Below the pieces are notes generated by a model. The model searched no databases, had not been told where the DNA came from, and worked only from the letters and a program-made list of their open reading frames with translations. Source: Pseudonocardia halophobica (GTDB lineage: Bacteria; Actinomycetota; Actinomycetes; Mycobacteriales; Pseudonocardiaceae). Taken from it: a stretch of 64,000 nt of DNA. The stretch lies in assembly GCF_027922425.1 (NCBI RefSeq), contig NZ_BSFQ01000033.1, positions 19,875-83,874 on the forward strand, read 5' to 3'. Position 1 is the first letter of the stretch. Every line of letters starts with the position of its first letter. Positions 50,996 to 59,436 of the stretch are shown here, in pieces. The position numbers and the translations under genes are program-made.

Positions 50996-51474
50996 CCGCC
51001 GCGGTAGAACAGCAGGGGCAGCCGGGAGGCATCGGCGCCAAGGTCCGAGACCCGGCCGAGGACGACGGTGTGGTCGCCGCCGTCGTACTCGTTCCAGAGG
51101 GTGCAGTCGATCCAGGCGCTCACGCCCTCGAGCACCGGGGAGCCGGAGGGAGCGGAGTTCCAGGAGACGCCGGCGAACTTGTCCGTGCCGGAGCGCGCGA
51201 ACCCGTTGCTGTACTCCTGGTGGTCCTCGGCGAGCACGTTCACGCAGAACGACCCCACCTCGCGGATCCGCGGCCAGGTGGAGGACGTGCGCGCGGGGGA
51301 GAAGGAGATCAGCGGCGGGTCCAGCGACAACGAGGCGAACGACTGGCAGGTGAAGCCCAGCGGCCCGTCCGGTCCCTGCGCGGTGATCACGACGACGCCC
51401 GACACGAAGTGCCCCAGGACGTCGCGCATCGCCTCGGGGGTCACCGGCTGGGGAGTCTCCGTCGTACTCGGCAT
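50947..51474 (-). CDS. Flavin reductase family protein (HpaC/HsaB-like)
   Basis: A 175-residue flavin reductase-like protein: LGHFVSGVVVITAQGPDGPLGFTCQSFASLSLDPPLISFSPARTSSTWPRI, GSFCVNVLAEDHQEYSNGFA and HTVVLGRVSDL. These FMN/FAD reductases supply reduced flavin to two-component monooxygenases such as HsaA. A partner monooxygenase is not adjacent; either LLM protein in the window could use its product, which is speculation. ATG 51474 starts the gene. Its 3' end overlaps the convergent HAD gene by 49 bp. Confidence 0.92.
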   Translation of the reverse strand: MPSTTETPQPVTPEAMRDVLGHFVSGVVVITAQGPDGPLGFTCQSFASLSLDPPLISFSPARTSSTWPRIREVGSFCVNVLAEDHQEYSNGFARSGTDKFAGVSWNSAPSGSPVLEGVSAWIDCTLWNEYDGGDHTVVLGRVSDLGADASRLPLLFYRGGYGITPPAVSESEETS

Positions 51475-51710
51475 GCCCCGAGCCTAGGCAGCGTCCGGCC
51501 GGATCTCCATGCCTCGCGACAGGGCGGTGTGACACACCCGGCGCGGGCGGCGGGGCGAGATCCACCGATCGGGCCCGCCTGTCGCCGGGGCTCGGGGCGG
51601 GCCCGGTCCCAGAATGATCACCGGCCGGCGGCGTCACCGCTCGTGGGGAGCCCGGTGGGCGGCGTCGGCCCCGTCCGCGTGGGGCCCGTGCGGCCCGGCC
51701 ACGGACGCGA

Positions 51711-51745
51711 CGCGGCCCCGCACCCGATCGGGGTGCGGGGCCGCG
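51711..51745 (-). terminator. sigB terminator
   Basis: A perfect 15-bp stem (CGCGGCCCCGCACCC and complement) with a 5-nt loop lies 30 bp beyond the sigB stop. The rest of the 300-bp gap between sigB and the flavin reductase start shows no plausible gene. Confidence 0.82.
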
Positions 51746-51774
51746 TGCGCCGTGTGTCGGTCGGTCCGTAGCGG

Positions 51775-52992
51775 TCAGCTGGCGTAGGCGCGCAGGCGGT
51801 CCGCCCGCTCGCCGACCCGCAGCTTCGCCATGACCTCGCGCTCGATCTGGCGCACCCGCTCGCGGGAGAGCCCGAAGCGGCGGCCGATCTGGTCCAGCGT
51901 GCGCGGCTGGCCGTCGTCGAGGCCGTAGCGCATCCGGATCACCGCCTGCTCGCGCTCCTCCAGGGTGCCGAGCACCCGGCGCAGGTCGTCGTGCAGCAGG
52001 TGCGAGATGACCGTGTTCTCGGCGTCGGCCGCCTGGTCGTCCTCGATGAAGTCCCCGAGCGGGGCCTCCTCGTCGCTGCCGACCGGCATGTCGAGGCTTA
52101 CCGGGTCCCGCGCGTGGTCGAGCAGGTCCGCGATCTTCTCCTCGGGCAGCCCGGACTCGGCGGCCAGCTCCTCGTGGGTGGCCTCGCGGCCGAGGCGCTG
52201 GTGCATGTCCCGCTTGATCCGGGCGAGCTTGTTGACCTGCTCCACCAGGTGCACGGGCAGCCGGATGGTGCGGGCCTGGTCGGCCATGCCGCGGGTGATC
52301 GCCTGCCGGATCCACCACGTGGCGTAGGTCGAGAACTTGAAGCCCTTCGCGTAGTCGAACTTCTCGACCGCGCGGATCAGGCCCAGGTTGCCCTCCTGGA
52401 TGAGGTCGAGCAGCGGCATGCCGCGGCCCGTGTACCGCTTGGCCAGCGAGACGACCAGGCGCAGGTTCGCCTCGAGCAGGTGGTTGCGGGCCCGCTCGCC
52501 GTCCCGCACCACGGCCCGCAGGTCGCGGGCGTAGGCGGCGTCGAGCTCGCGGCCCTCGGCGCGCGCGGTGTCGAGCACGTGCGTCGCGAAGACGCCGGCC
52601 TCGATGCGCTTCGCCAGGTCGACCTCCTCCGCCGCGGTGAGCAGCGCGGTCTTGCCGATCCCGTTCAGGTACACGCGGACCAGGTCCGCGGCCGGGCTCT
52701 GCGCGTCGAGATCCTCGGCGGTCAGCTCCGGTCGCACGGTCTCCTGGACCTCGTCCACCGTCTCCTCGGTGACCTCCTCCGGCGCCTCGGGGGACGCCGG
52801 GACCGCCGTGGTGCGCCCACGGGCCGACTTCTTCACGGCGCCGGAGCGCGAGGACGAGGTACGCTGGCCGGGAACGCGAGCCGGCGCGCGGCGCCGGGTG
52901 GGCGCCGTCGCGGAATCGCTACCGGTGCTCCGGCGTGCGGATCCGGTGTGTGCAGGGTCCAGTGCGGGATCCACCGTCGGTGCCACTGTCAT
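51775..52992 (-). CDS. sigB: RNA polymerase sigma factor SigB (group 2, sigma-70 family)
   Basis: A 405-residue sigma factor. The first 90 residues are Thr/Ala/Arg-rich and disordered. Then come region 1.2 (DLVRVYLNGIGKTALLTAAEEVDLAKRIEAG), region 2 (NLRLVVSLAKRYTGRGMPLLDLIQEGNLGL, FKFSTYATWWIRQAITR), region 3 and region 4 (GLDDGQPRTLDQIGRRFGLSRERVRQIERE), ending RADRLRAYAS. The KTALL block and the end match mycobacterial SigB rather than SigA. It directs RNA polymerase to general stress and stationary-phase promoters. An ECF-type promoter precedes it and a 15-bp-stem terminator follows. Confidence 0.94.
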   Translation of the reverse strand: MTVAPTVDPALDPAHTGSARRSTGSDSATAPTRRRAPARVPGQRTSSSRSGAVKKSARGRTTAVPASPEAPEEVTEETVDEVQETVRPELTAEDLDAQSPAADLVRVYLNGIGKTALLTAAEEVDLAKRIEAGVFATHVLDTARAEGRELDAAYARDLRAVVRDGERARNHLLEANLRLVVSLAKRYTGRGMPLLDLIQEGNLGLIRAVEKFDYAKGFKFSTYATWWIRQAITRGMADQARTIRLPVHLVEQVNKLARIKRDMHQRLGREATHEELAAESGLPEEKIADLLDHARDPVSLDMPVGSDEEAPLGDFIEDDQAADAENTVISHLLHDDLRRVLGTLEEREQAVIRMRYGLDDGQPRTLDQIGRRFGLSRERVRQIEREVMAKLRVGERADRLRAYAS

Positions 52993-53066
52993 GGACGTTC
53001 CTCCCCTAACGCGACCCGGGCGGTTCGCCGGTGGGAAAGGCCCTCCGCCGGGGTTCTACAGGGTTG

Positions 53067-53093
53067 AACGCACGGGTGCGGATAAACGTTCCC
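53067..53093 (-). promoter_or_regulatory. ECF (SigE/SigH-type) promoter of sigB
   Basis: On the - strand GGGAAC (53088-53093) and CGTT (53067-53070) are separated by 17 bp, matching the GGAAC/CGTT consensus of SigE/SigH/SigR-type sigma factors. The -10 is 75 nt before the sigB ATG. Mycobacterial sigB is known to have such a promoter. Confidence 0.75.
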
Positions 53094-53145
53094 GGCTCCG
53101 CGCATCCGCCGTGCGGGTGACGGATGCCGGGAACGTCCTCCTGCG

Positions 53146-54411
53146 TCAGGCGACGCCCGAGATGCCGCTCGTCGAGAGCGCGCGGACCTCCGCCATGAGC
53201 GCCGGCCAGTCCCGGTGCAGGGCGTTTCGCCCGGTGAACAGGCCCAGGTGGCCGCCCGCCGCCACCCGCTTCGTGATCGACTCCGCCGGCGTGGACACGT
53301 GGTCGGCGATCGCGAACAGCTGCGGCGGCGGGGTGATGTGATCCGTGGCACCCGCGAGCAGGAACAGCGGGCAGGAGATCGCGTCGAGCCGGGCCGGGCG
53401 GCCGTCGACCTCGAGCTCGCCGCGCACCAACCGGTTGCGCCAGAACAGGTTCTCGACCAGCCAGAGGTAGAACGCCCCCGGGATGTCCTGGGTGTGCTTG
53501 AACCAGTCCTCGAACACGCGGTAGCGCTGCACGTGCGCGGGGTTGTCCACGTCGGCCAGCAGGCGCAGCTGGCGGCCGATCTCCGCCTGGGGCTGGATCA
53601 TCACGAAGTTGGCCAGCACCGCGGCGCCGGCCATCGTGCCGCCGTTGGCCGCGACCAGGGCCCGGTACGGCGCGAGGCCGAACCTCCCGGCGAGGGCCTG
53701 CGTCGAGGCCGCGATCACCGAGTCGCCCGCGTGGAAGTCGATCGGGGCGCCCGCCAGCGTCAGCGTGTGCACGCGCTCCGGGTGCAGGGTCGCGTAGATG
53801 GTGGCCAGCCAGCCGCCCTGGCAGTCGCCCACCAGGTTGGCCCGCCCGCCCATCCGGCGGATGGAGCGGTCGATGACCTCGATGTAGTCCGTGATGGTGA
53901 CCCGCTTGGTCGCGGGCGTGGCCGGGCGCCAGTCGAGGGAGTACAGCCGGGTGAGCCCGGACTCGCGCAGCGCGGTCAGCTGGCTCTGGCCCGGCGCGAA
54001 GTCGACGACCGTCGAGCTGTGCCCCGCCTGCGGCGGCAGCACCAGCGTGGGGACGACGGGGTCGGCGCGGTCCTCGTCCGCGGTGAAGTCCCGCAGTACC
54101 GCGAAGTCCGTCTCGAGCGTGATCCGGTGCGGGAGGTGCCAACGCGGCTCGGCCCGGTCGAGCACGGTCGTCCACCACAGGCCCGTGCGCGCGGGGGCCG
54201 ACCACGGGCGCCGGGCGAGCGACCACCAGGCGGCGCCGGCCGCCTTGCCGGCCTCGGCCAGGCTGCGCGCCGCCGTCTCCGTGCCGTAGCGGAGGAGGAA
54301 CCGGTAGGGGTGGTCGGCGGCGGGGCCGCCGACCGGGGTGCCCGCAAGCTCCTCGGTGCCGATGCGCTCGAGGGTGCTCTCGCCCGTGTCTCCGGACAGC
54401 GCGCTGGTCAT
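53146..54411 (-). CDS. PhaC-like alpha/beta hydrolase with Cys nucleophile (PHA synthase or depolymerase)
   Basis: A 421-residue protein of the PHA synthase/depolymerase group. The nucleophile elbow reads LVGDCQGGW with Cys197, the G-x-C-x-G box of PHA synthases rather than the Ser box of most hydrolases. A candidate Asp is in LLAGATDHITPP and His in AAGGHLGLF. It lacks the long N-terminal domain of class I PhaC (about 600 residues) and is closer in size to class III PhaC or to intracellular depolymerases. It is divergent from phaC across 258 bp, so a role in polyhydroxyalkanoate turnover is likely; polymerase versus depolymerase cannot be settled from sequence alone. Confidence 0.83.
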   Translation of the reverse strand: MTSALSGDTGESTLERIGTEELAGTPVGGPAADHPYRFLLRYGTETAARSLAEAGKAAGAAWWSLARRPWSAPARTGLWWTTVLDRAEPRWHLPHRITLETDFAVLRDFTADEDRADPVVPTLVLPPQAGHSSTVVDFAPGQSQLTALRESGLTRLYSLDWRPATPATKRVTITDYIEVIDRSIRRMGGRANLVGDCQGGWLATIYATLHPERVHTLTLAGAPIDFHAGDSVIAASTQALAGRFGLAPYRALVAANGGTMAGAAVLANFVMIQPQAEIGRQLRLLADVDNPAHVQRYRVFEDWFKHTQDIPGAFYLWLVENLFWRNRLVRGELEVDGRPARLDAISCPLFLLAGATDHITPPPQLFAIADHVSTPAESITKRVAAGGHLGLFTGRNALHRDWPALMAEVRALSTSGISGVA

Positions 54412-54669
54412 AGGTCGTCTCCCATCGCCGGTGATGTCGACCGTCGTGTGCTACTCGACGGTAAGTCGTGGTGGGTATCCCGAGCAACCGGGGACCTACC
54501 CGGGAGTAGTGCTTGCTATGCCAAGCGCAGGTGACGGGGCTTACGAAGTGACGTGGATCTGTCGCCCCCCGCTACCGGGGAGTACCCCCCACCATGGGGC
54601 GACCGCCCGCCGGAGAGCCCGATCGGCCCGGGGCGGGCACAAGCCGTTTCAAGGGGGAGGCCACCGCCG
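54412..54669. other. Divergent promoter region of the two PHA genes
   Basis: No gene fits here. It holds CTAC...GTAG-type imperfect palindromes (for example 54496-54509) and a TGCTTG/CAAGCGCA pair at 54510-54529. An A/T-richer segment at 54440-54550 probably contains both promoters, but I cannot assign -35 and -10 boxes. Confidence 0.4.
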
Positions 54670-56475
54670 ATGACGTCCAGGAAGACACTCGCAGCAGTCC
54701 CGCCGGCCGCGGACGCGCCCGGAACGGACGCGCCGTCCGACCGGGCAGGGGCCGAGGAGCGTGCGCGCCGGGTGGTCGGCTCGGTCGCGGACGCGGTGAA
54801 GGAGAGGCTCGACCCGCGCACCGTCGCGGCCCGACTGGACCCGATCGGTTTCGTGCCCGCGCTCGCGGGCGCGGCCAAGGCGGTCGCCACCCACCCCGGC
54901 ACCGCCGCCAAGGTCGGCCTCGGCTGGGGCCTCGACGCGTCCCGCGCCGGTGCCGTCGGGGCGCTGCGCGCGGTCGGGGCGACGACGGCCGGCCCGGCCG
55001 TGCTCTCCGAGCGCGACCCGCGCTACAAGGACCCGGTCTGGGAGGAGAACGCCTGGTACTGGTTGTGCCGCCAGGAGTACACGCTCCTCGCCACCCGGCT
55101 CCGCGAGCTGGCCGGGGGCCTCGAGCTCGAGCCGGTGACCCGGCGCAAGATCGACTTCCTGGTCGCGCAGCTCATCGAGGCCGCCGCGCCGCCGAACTGG
55201 CCGGCCGGCAGCCCGGGCATGGTGCAGAAGGCCTTCGAAACCGGCGGCCGCAGCCTGGTCCGCGGCGCCCGCAACGCCCTGCGCGACCTCGTGCAGAACC
55301 GCGGCCTGCCCCGGCAGAACACGCCGGGGGAGTTCGTGGTGGGCGAGCACCTCGCCTCCACCCCCGGCAAGGTGGTCTACCGCAACCGGCTGATCGAGCT
55401 GATCCAGTACGCCCCGCAGACCCCGCAGGTCCACGCGATCCCGCTGCTCATGAGCCCACCGTGGATCAACAAGTTCTACATCATGGATCTCGCCCCGGGG
55501 CGCAGCCTCGTGGAGTGGGCCGTGCAGCACGGACACACCGTGTTCATGATCAGCTACCGGGACCCGGACTCGACGCTGCGCGACCTGACGGTGAGCGACT
55601 ACCTGCTCGAGGGGCCGCTGGCCGCGCTCGACGTCGTGCAGGAGATCACCGGTGCGCCCAAGGTCAACGTCGCCGGGCTGTGCCTCGGCGGGACGATCGC
55701 GGCGTCGATGCTGGCGTGGCTCGCGGCCCGCGGCGACGACAGGGTCAACAGCCTCACCCTGATGAACACCCTCCTGGACTTCACCGGCCCGGGCATCCTG
55801 GGCGTGTTCACCGACGAGGCCACCGTCGCCCGGCTCGAGCGGACCATGCGCAAGGACGGGTACCTGCCCGCCTCGAGCATGAAGATGACCTTCGACCTGC
55901 TCCGGGCCACGGACCTGCTGTGGCGCTACGTCGAGGCCAACTGGCTGCAGGGCCGCGACCCCGAGCCGTTCGACATGCTCACCTGGAACGCCGACTCGAC
56001 CCGGATGCCGGCCGAGATGCAGGCCGAGTACCTGCGCACCTGTTACATCCGCAACGAGCTGGCCGAGGGCAAGCTCGAGCTCGCCGGCGAGCGGCTGGAC
56101 CTGCAAAACGTCCGCCAGGACGCCTACGTCATCACCGCCGAGCGGGACCACATCGCGCCGTGGGAGTCGGTCTACCTGGGTGCGCGCCGGCTCGGCGGCA
56201 CCGTGCGGTTCGTGCTGTCGAACTCCGGGCACATCGCCGGGGTCGTCAACCCGCCCTCGCCGAAGTCGCGGCACTGGTTCACCGAGCAGTCCGAGCTGCC
56301 GGAGACCGCGCAGGACTGGCGCGACGACGCCACCGAGCAGCGCGCGAGCTGGTGGGAGGACTGGGCGAACTGGGCCGAGCAGCACGGCGGCGACAAGGTC
56401 GCCCCGCCGTCGCTGGGCTCCGACGCGCACCCCCCGCTCGGCGACGCGCCGGGCACCTACGTGCTGCGGAGCTGA
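54670..56475 (+). CDS. phaC: Poly(3-hydroxyalkanoate) synthase, class I
   Basis: A 601-residue polymerase that joins (R)-3-hydroxyacyl-CoA units into storage polyester on the granule surface. The N-terminal domain (about 110-230) has YKDPVWEENAWYWLCRQEY. The catalytic domain has MSPPWINKFYIMDLAPGRSL, the lipase-like box GLCLGG with Cys338, TFWNAD-like LTWNADSTRMP, Asp in AERDHIAPW and His in SNSGHIAGVVNPP. ATG 54670 has GGGGGAGG 9 nt upstream. An 11-bp terminator follows its stop. The neighbours (PhaC-like hydrolase, XRE regulator, phasin) complete a PHA locus; phaA and phaB are not in the window. Confidence 0.95.
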   Translation: MTSRKTLAAVPPAADAPGTDAPSDRAGAEERARRVVGSVADAVKERLDPRTVAARLDPIGFVPALAGAAKAVATHPGTAAKVGLGWGLDASRAGAVGALRAVGATTAGPAVLSERDPRYKDPVWEENAWYWLCRQEYTLLATRLRELAGGLELEPVTRRKIDFLVAQLIEAAAPPNWPAGSPGMVQKAFETGGRSLVRGARNALRDLVQNRGLPRQNTPGEFVVGEHLASTPGKVVYRNRLIELIQYAPQTPQVHAIPLLMSPPWINKFYIMDLAPGRSLVEWAVQHGHTVFMISYRDPDSTLRDLTVSDYLLEGPLAALDVVQEITGAPKVNVAGLCLGGTIAASMLAWLAARGDDRVNSLTLMNTLLDFTGPGILGVFTDEATVARLERTMRKDGYLPASSMKMTFDLLRATDLLWRYVEANWLQGRDPEPFDMLTWNADSTRMPAEMQAEYLRTCYIRNELAEGKLELAGERLDLQNVRQDAYVITAERDHIAPWESVYLGARRLGGTVRFVLSNSGHIAGVVNPPSPKSRHWFTEQSELPETAQDWRDDATEQRASWWEDWANWAEQHGGDKVAPPSLGSDAHPPLGDAPGTYVLRS

Positions 56476-56486
56476 CGTCCCGTCGA

Positions 56487-56512
56487 CCGGGGCCGCGACA
56501 CCGCGGCCCCGG
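56487..56512 (+). terminator. phaC terminator
   Basis: A perfect 11-bp stem (CCGGGGCCGCG and complement) with a 4-nt loop lies 12 bp after the phaC stop and 18 bp before the next start codon. Confidence 0.75.
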
Positions 56513-56518
56513 ATCGGG

Positions 56519-56524
56519 AAGACT
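56519..56524 (+). promoter_or_regulatory. -10-like hexamer for a leaderless XRE mRNA
   Basis: AAGACT lies exactly 6 nt before ATG 56531, directly after the phaC terminator. No ribosome-binding site is present apart from the GGGGG that touches the ATG. Confidence 0.35.
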
Positions 56525-56530
56525 GGGGGC

Positions 56531-56974
56531 ATGACGACGGGTGGCGGTGCCGGTCCGGCCGAGGACCGGGTGCGGGACGGGGGCTGGTCCGATCAGGTCA
56601 ACGCGCTGGGCGGGTTCATCCGCGCCCAGCGCCAGATGGCCAAGCTCTCGCTGCGCGAGATGGCCTCCATGACCCGGGTCTCGAACGCCTACCTGAGCCA
56701 GGTGGAGCGCGGGCTGCACCAGCCGTCGCTCAAGGTGCTGCACTCCATCGCCGACGCGCTGCACCTCAACACCGAGCAGCTGCTGCAACAGGCCGGCTGG
56801 GGCGGGGGAGCCGGGGCCGGCGCAGCCGCGGCGAACGGCCGCGCCGAGGCCGCGGCCGACGAGGCCCCCGCCGGCCCGTGCTCGGTCGAGGAGGCCGTGC
56901 GCGCGGAGTCGCGGCTGACCGAGGAGCAGAAGACCGCGCTGCTCGGGGTGTACCGGAGCTTCCTGGAGTCCTGA
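56531..56974 (+). CDS. XRE-family helix-turn-helix regulator of the PHA locus
   Basis: A 147-residue regulator. Residues 25-85 are a Cro/CI-type helix-turn-helix (ALGGFIRAQRQMAKLSLREMASMTRVSNAYLSQVERGLHQPSLKVLHSIADAL). A Gly/Ala-rich linker follows (about 90-115), and then a helical end SRLTEEQKTALLGVYRSFLES that could mediate oligomerisation or granule binding. It lies between phaC and the phasin gene and probably represses the phasin promoter, in analogy with PhaR/PhaQ regulators; the analogy is functional, not by sequence. Confidence 0.88.
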   Translation: MTTGGGAGPAEDRVRDGGWSDQVNALGGFIRAQRQMAKLSLREMASMTRVSNAYLSQVERGLHQPSLKVLHSIADALHLNTEQLLQQAGWGGGAGAGAAAANGRAEAAADEAPAGPCSVEEAVRAESRLTEEQKTALLGVYRSFLES

Positions 56975-57018
56975 CGTGCGCCGGTTCGTGCCGTGACCCG
57001 GCCCACGACCAGCTTTGA

Positions 57019-57047
57019 TTGACATACTTAACGCCGCTGCGTAGTTT
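57019..57047 (+). promoter_or_regulatory. Phasin gene promoter
   Basis: A canonical TTGACA -35 (57019-57024) is followed after 17 bp by TAGTTT (57042-57047). The surrounding 57015-57053 is unusually AT-rich for this genome. The start codon is 87 nt downstream, leaving a leader with the ribosome-binding site GGAGG. Confidence 0.6.
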
Positions 57048-57133
57048 AGGTAGCGCGACGCCGATCGGCGTGCGCCACCAGAACTCTCCGAGACACCCGC
57101 CCCGCACGAAGGGGCAGAGGAAGGGAGGCCGGG

Positions 57134-57442
57134 ATGGCCGGCACCAGCGAGAAGCTCACCGACTTCGCCAAGCGCGGCCAGGAGGCCGTCAGCTCCGCGT
57201 TCGACGCCTGGACCGACGCCGTCGGCTCGCTCACGTCGTTCCGCCCCTCGGCGGCCGAGGCGCAGAGCCTGCTCGACAGCTCGTACGGCGCGGCGGAGAA
57301 GGTCCTCGCCAGCCAGCGCGACTTCGCCAAGAGCGTGCTCGAGGCGGGCGTGCAGGTCGTCGAGACCGTGGGCGAGCAGGCGGACAAGGTCTCCGCCAAG
57401 GCCCGCACCACCGCGACCCGCAAGACCACGCCGACCGTCTGA
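57134..57442 (+). CDS. Phasin family protein
   Basis: A 102-residue amphipathic helical protein that should coat polyhydroxyalkanoate granules. It reads KLTDFAKRGQEAVSSAFDAWTDAVGSL with a further long helix SAAEAQSLLDSSYGAAEKVLASQRDFAKSVLEAGVQVVETVGEQADK, and ends in a Lys/Thr/Ala tail like other actinobacterial phasins. ATG 57134 has GGGAGG upstream. A strong promoter precedes it, as expected for an abundant protein. The stop is 9 bp from the convergent dtd stop. Confidence 0.9.
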   Translation: MAGTSEKLTDFAKRGQEAVSSAFDAWTDAVGSLTSFRPSAAEAQSLLDSSYGAAEKVLASQRDFAKSVLEAGVQVVETVGEQADKVSAKARTTATRKTTPTV

Positions 57443-57450
57443 CCTGCGGG

Positions 57451-57876
57451 TCAGGTCTCGACGATCACCGTGAACGGGCCGTCGTTCACCGACGCGACGG
57501 CCATGGCGGCGCCGAAGCGGCCCGTCTCCACGTGTGCACCCCGTGCGCGCAGGGCCGCCACCACGGCGTCGACCACCGGCCCGGCCACCTCCGGCCGGGC
57601 CGCGGCGGACCACGAGGGCCTGCGGCCCTTGCGGGTGTCGCCGTAGAGCGTGAACTGGCTGACCACGAGCAGCGGGGCGCCCGCGTCGGCGCACGACCGC
57701 TCGCCCTCGAGCAGCCGCAGCTCCCAGAGCTTGCGTGCCATCCGCTCGACGTCCTCGTCGCCGTCGGTGTGGGTCACGCCCAGCAGGACGAGCAGGCCCT
57801 CGCCCTCGATCACGCCGACGGTCCGGCCGTCGACGGCGACCGAGGCGCCGCGGACCCGCGAGGCGACCGCCCTCAC
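57451..57876 (-). CDS. dtd: D-aminoacyl-tRNA deacylase
   Basis: A 141-residue DTD that hydrolyses D-aminoacyl-tRNA (and Gly-tRNA-Ala) in the cytosol. The N-terminus MRAVASRVRGASVAVDGR is close to the family MRAVVQRV start. The catalytic motifs SQFTLYGD and NDGPFTV (the Gly-Pro cross-subunit motif) are intact. The start is a GTG at 57876, overlapping the stop of the upstream methyltransferase gene by 4 bp (GTGA), so the two are coupled. Confidence 0.95.
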   Translation of the reverse strand: MRAVASRVRGASVAVDGRTVGVIEGEGLLVLLGVTHTDGDEDVERMARKLWELRLLEGERSCADAGAPLLVVSQFTLYGDTRKGRRPSWSAAARPEVAGPVVDAVVAALRARGAHVETGRFGAAMAVASVNDGPFTVIVET

Positions 57877-59381
57877 CGGGCGGCCCCGGCGGGGAGCAGC
57901 ACGCCGTGCCGCACGAACTCGCGCACGGCGGGCAGGGCGGCCTGCACCAGGGCGTCGACCGGGCGGTCGTGGGCGAAGGACAGCAGCGCGAACAGCTCCG
58001 CCAGGGGCAGCGCGCCCGAACATCCCGCGAGCAGCGCGGCGGCGGGCTCGTCGACCTCGTGCCGCCACTGCGGCCCGTCGGCGAGCACGACCGCCGCGCC
58101 CGCGTCCGACCAGCCCTCGTCGCCGGCCACGGCGTAGCGCTCGAGGGTCGCGCTCGGCGAGAGCGTGAGCCGGGCGCCCAGCAGCGCCTCGTCGCGGGCG
58201 TGGTTCCGCAGCCAGTCGACGCGGTCCAGCCAGCCCGCCATCTCGGCGTTCAGCGGGTCGGCGAGCTCGCCCGGCAGGTCCTCGACCACGACCTCCGGGG
58301 CCCGCCCGTCGGGCACCGTGCGCAGCAGCAGGAACCCGAACCCCACGGCCTCGACGCGCTCGGCCTCCAGCCAGTCCAGCCAGGCCGCCGCCTGCGCGCG
58401 GGTGGCGGGCGCGGACAGGTCCAGGCCGGCATCGCGCTGCCAGGTCCCCACGTGCAGCGCCGGGTCGGTCACCTCGCGCTGCACGATCCACGCGTCGCAA
58501 CCCTCCGGGACCCACGACCGCACCCGGTCCGGCCAGTCCTCGCCGCGGACGTGCAGCCACGAGCCGAGCAGCTGGGCGCGCCCGCCGGGCCGCAGCCGGG
58601 CGGGCAGGTCGCGCAGCAGCCCGGCCAGGGCGGCGTCGCCGGCCTGGCCCGAGTCCCGGTACACGTACTCGACCCGCGCCGGGCCGGGCACGAACGGCGG
58701 GTTGGAGACGATCGCGTCGAACCGCCGGTCGGACACCGGCGCCAGCCAGGGGCCCTCGACGAGGTCCACGTTGCGCACGCCGGACAGGGCGAGCGTGGCC
58801 CGCGCCGTCGCCAGGGCCCGCGGTGCGACGTCGGTCGCCGTGACCCGCCCGGAGAACCGGCTCGCGTGCAGGGCCTGCACCCCGCACCCCGTCCCGAGGT
58901 CCAGGGTGTCCCGCACCGCCGTCCGGACCAGCGACGACGCCAGCGTCAGCGACGCCCCGCCGACCCCCGTCACGTGGTCGCGGTCCTGCCGGGCCGCCGG
59001 CGTGTCCAGGTCGGACAGGACGTACCAGAGGGCCTCGCCACTGGCGTCCTCCTCGCCGTAGGGGCGCAGGTCCATCGCCGCGCGCACGCCGTCGGGCGTC
59101 CGGGTGAGAAGCCCGCCCGCGACGAGCGCGTCGAGCCCGGGCAGCGGCGGCGCGGCCTCGGTGCCGCCCAGGAGGAACAGCCGGACCAGCGAGCCGAGGC
59201 CGCCCGCCTCGCGGGTGGCGCGGGCGGCCGCCTCCGGCTCGCCGCGGGTGAGGGCCGCGTGGGGCCCCGCACCGAGCAGGTCGCGCACGCCGGTGGTGGT
59301 GAAGCCCTGCTCCAGCAGGGTGTCCCGCAGCCGGGCGCAGAGATCGTCGGGCAGTGCCGGGGAGGGAGCGGCGGCGTTCAT
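57873..59381 (-). CDS. HemK-like SAM methyltransferase with N- and C-terminal extensions (DUF7059-type)
   Basis: A 502-residue protein. The N-terminal 150 residues are helical, the middle (about 155-330) is a class I methyltransferase with TLDLGTGCGVQALHAS (motif I), TDVAPRALATARA and the N6/N5-methyltransferase tetrad in VSNPPFVPG. The C-terminal 170 residues form a separate domain. NPPF implies methylation of an amide or planar amine in protein, rRNA or a small molecule; the target is unknown. ATG 59381 starts the gene. It is coupled to dtd. Confidence 0.9.
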   Translation of the reverse strand: MNAAAPSPALPDDLCARLRDTLLEQGFTTTGVRDLLGAGPHAALTRGEPEAAARATREAGGLGSLVRLFLLGGTEAAPPLPGLDALVAGGLLTRTPDGVRAAMDLRPYGEEDASGEALWYVLSDLDTPAARQDRDHVTGVGGASLTLASSLVRTAVRDTLDLGTGCGVQALHASRFSGRVTATDVAPRALATARATLALSGVRNVDLVEGPWLAPVSDRRFDAIVSNPPFVPGPARVEYVYRDSGQAGDAALAGLLRDLPARLRPGGRAQLLGSWLHVRGEDWPDRVRSWVPEGCDAWIVQREVTDPALHVGTWQRDAGLDLSAPATRAQAAAWLDWLEAERVEAVGFGFLLLRTVPDGRAPEVVVEDLPGELADPLNAEMAGWLDRVDWLRNHARDEALLGARLTLSPSATLERYAVAGDEGWSDAGAAVVLADGPQWRHEVDEPAAALLAGCSGALPLAELFALLSFAHDRPVDALVQAALPAVREFVRHGVLLPAGAAR

Positions 59382-59424
59382 CGGGACCCATCCTCACCGA
59401 TGCCGGTTCGTGCAGGTCACCCGG

Positions 59425-59430
59425 TACCGT
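59425..59430 (+). promoter_or_regulatory. -10-like hexamer for a leaderless HhH-GPD mRNA
   Basis: TACCGT lies exactly 6 nt before GTG 59437 with no Shine-Dalgarno sequence. Confidence 0.45.
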
Positions 59431-59436
59431 GGCCCC

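Noticed and set aside
51475..51710. A small gene in the gap between flavin reductase and sigB
   Set aside because: Short open frames here lack ribosome-binding sites and any protein-like composition.
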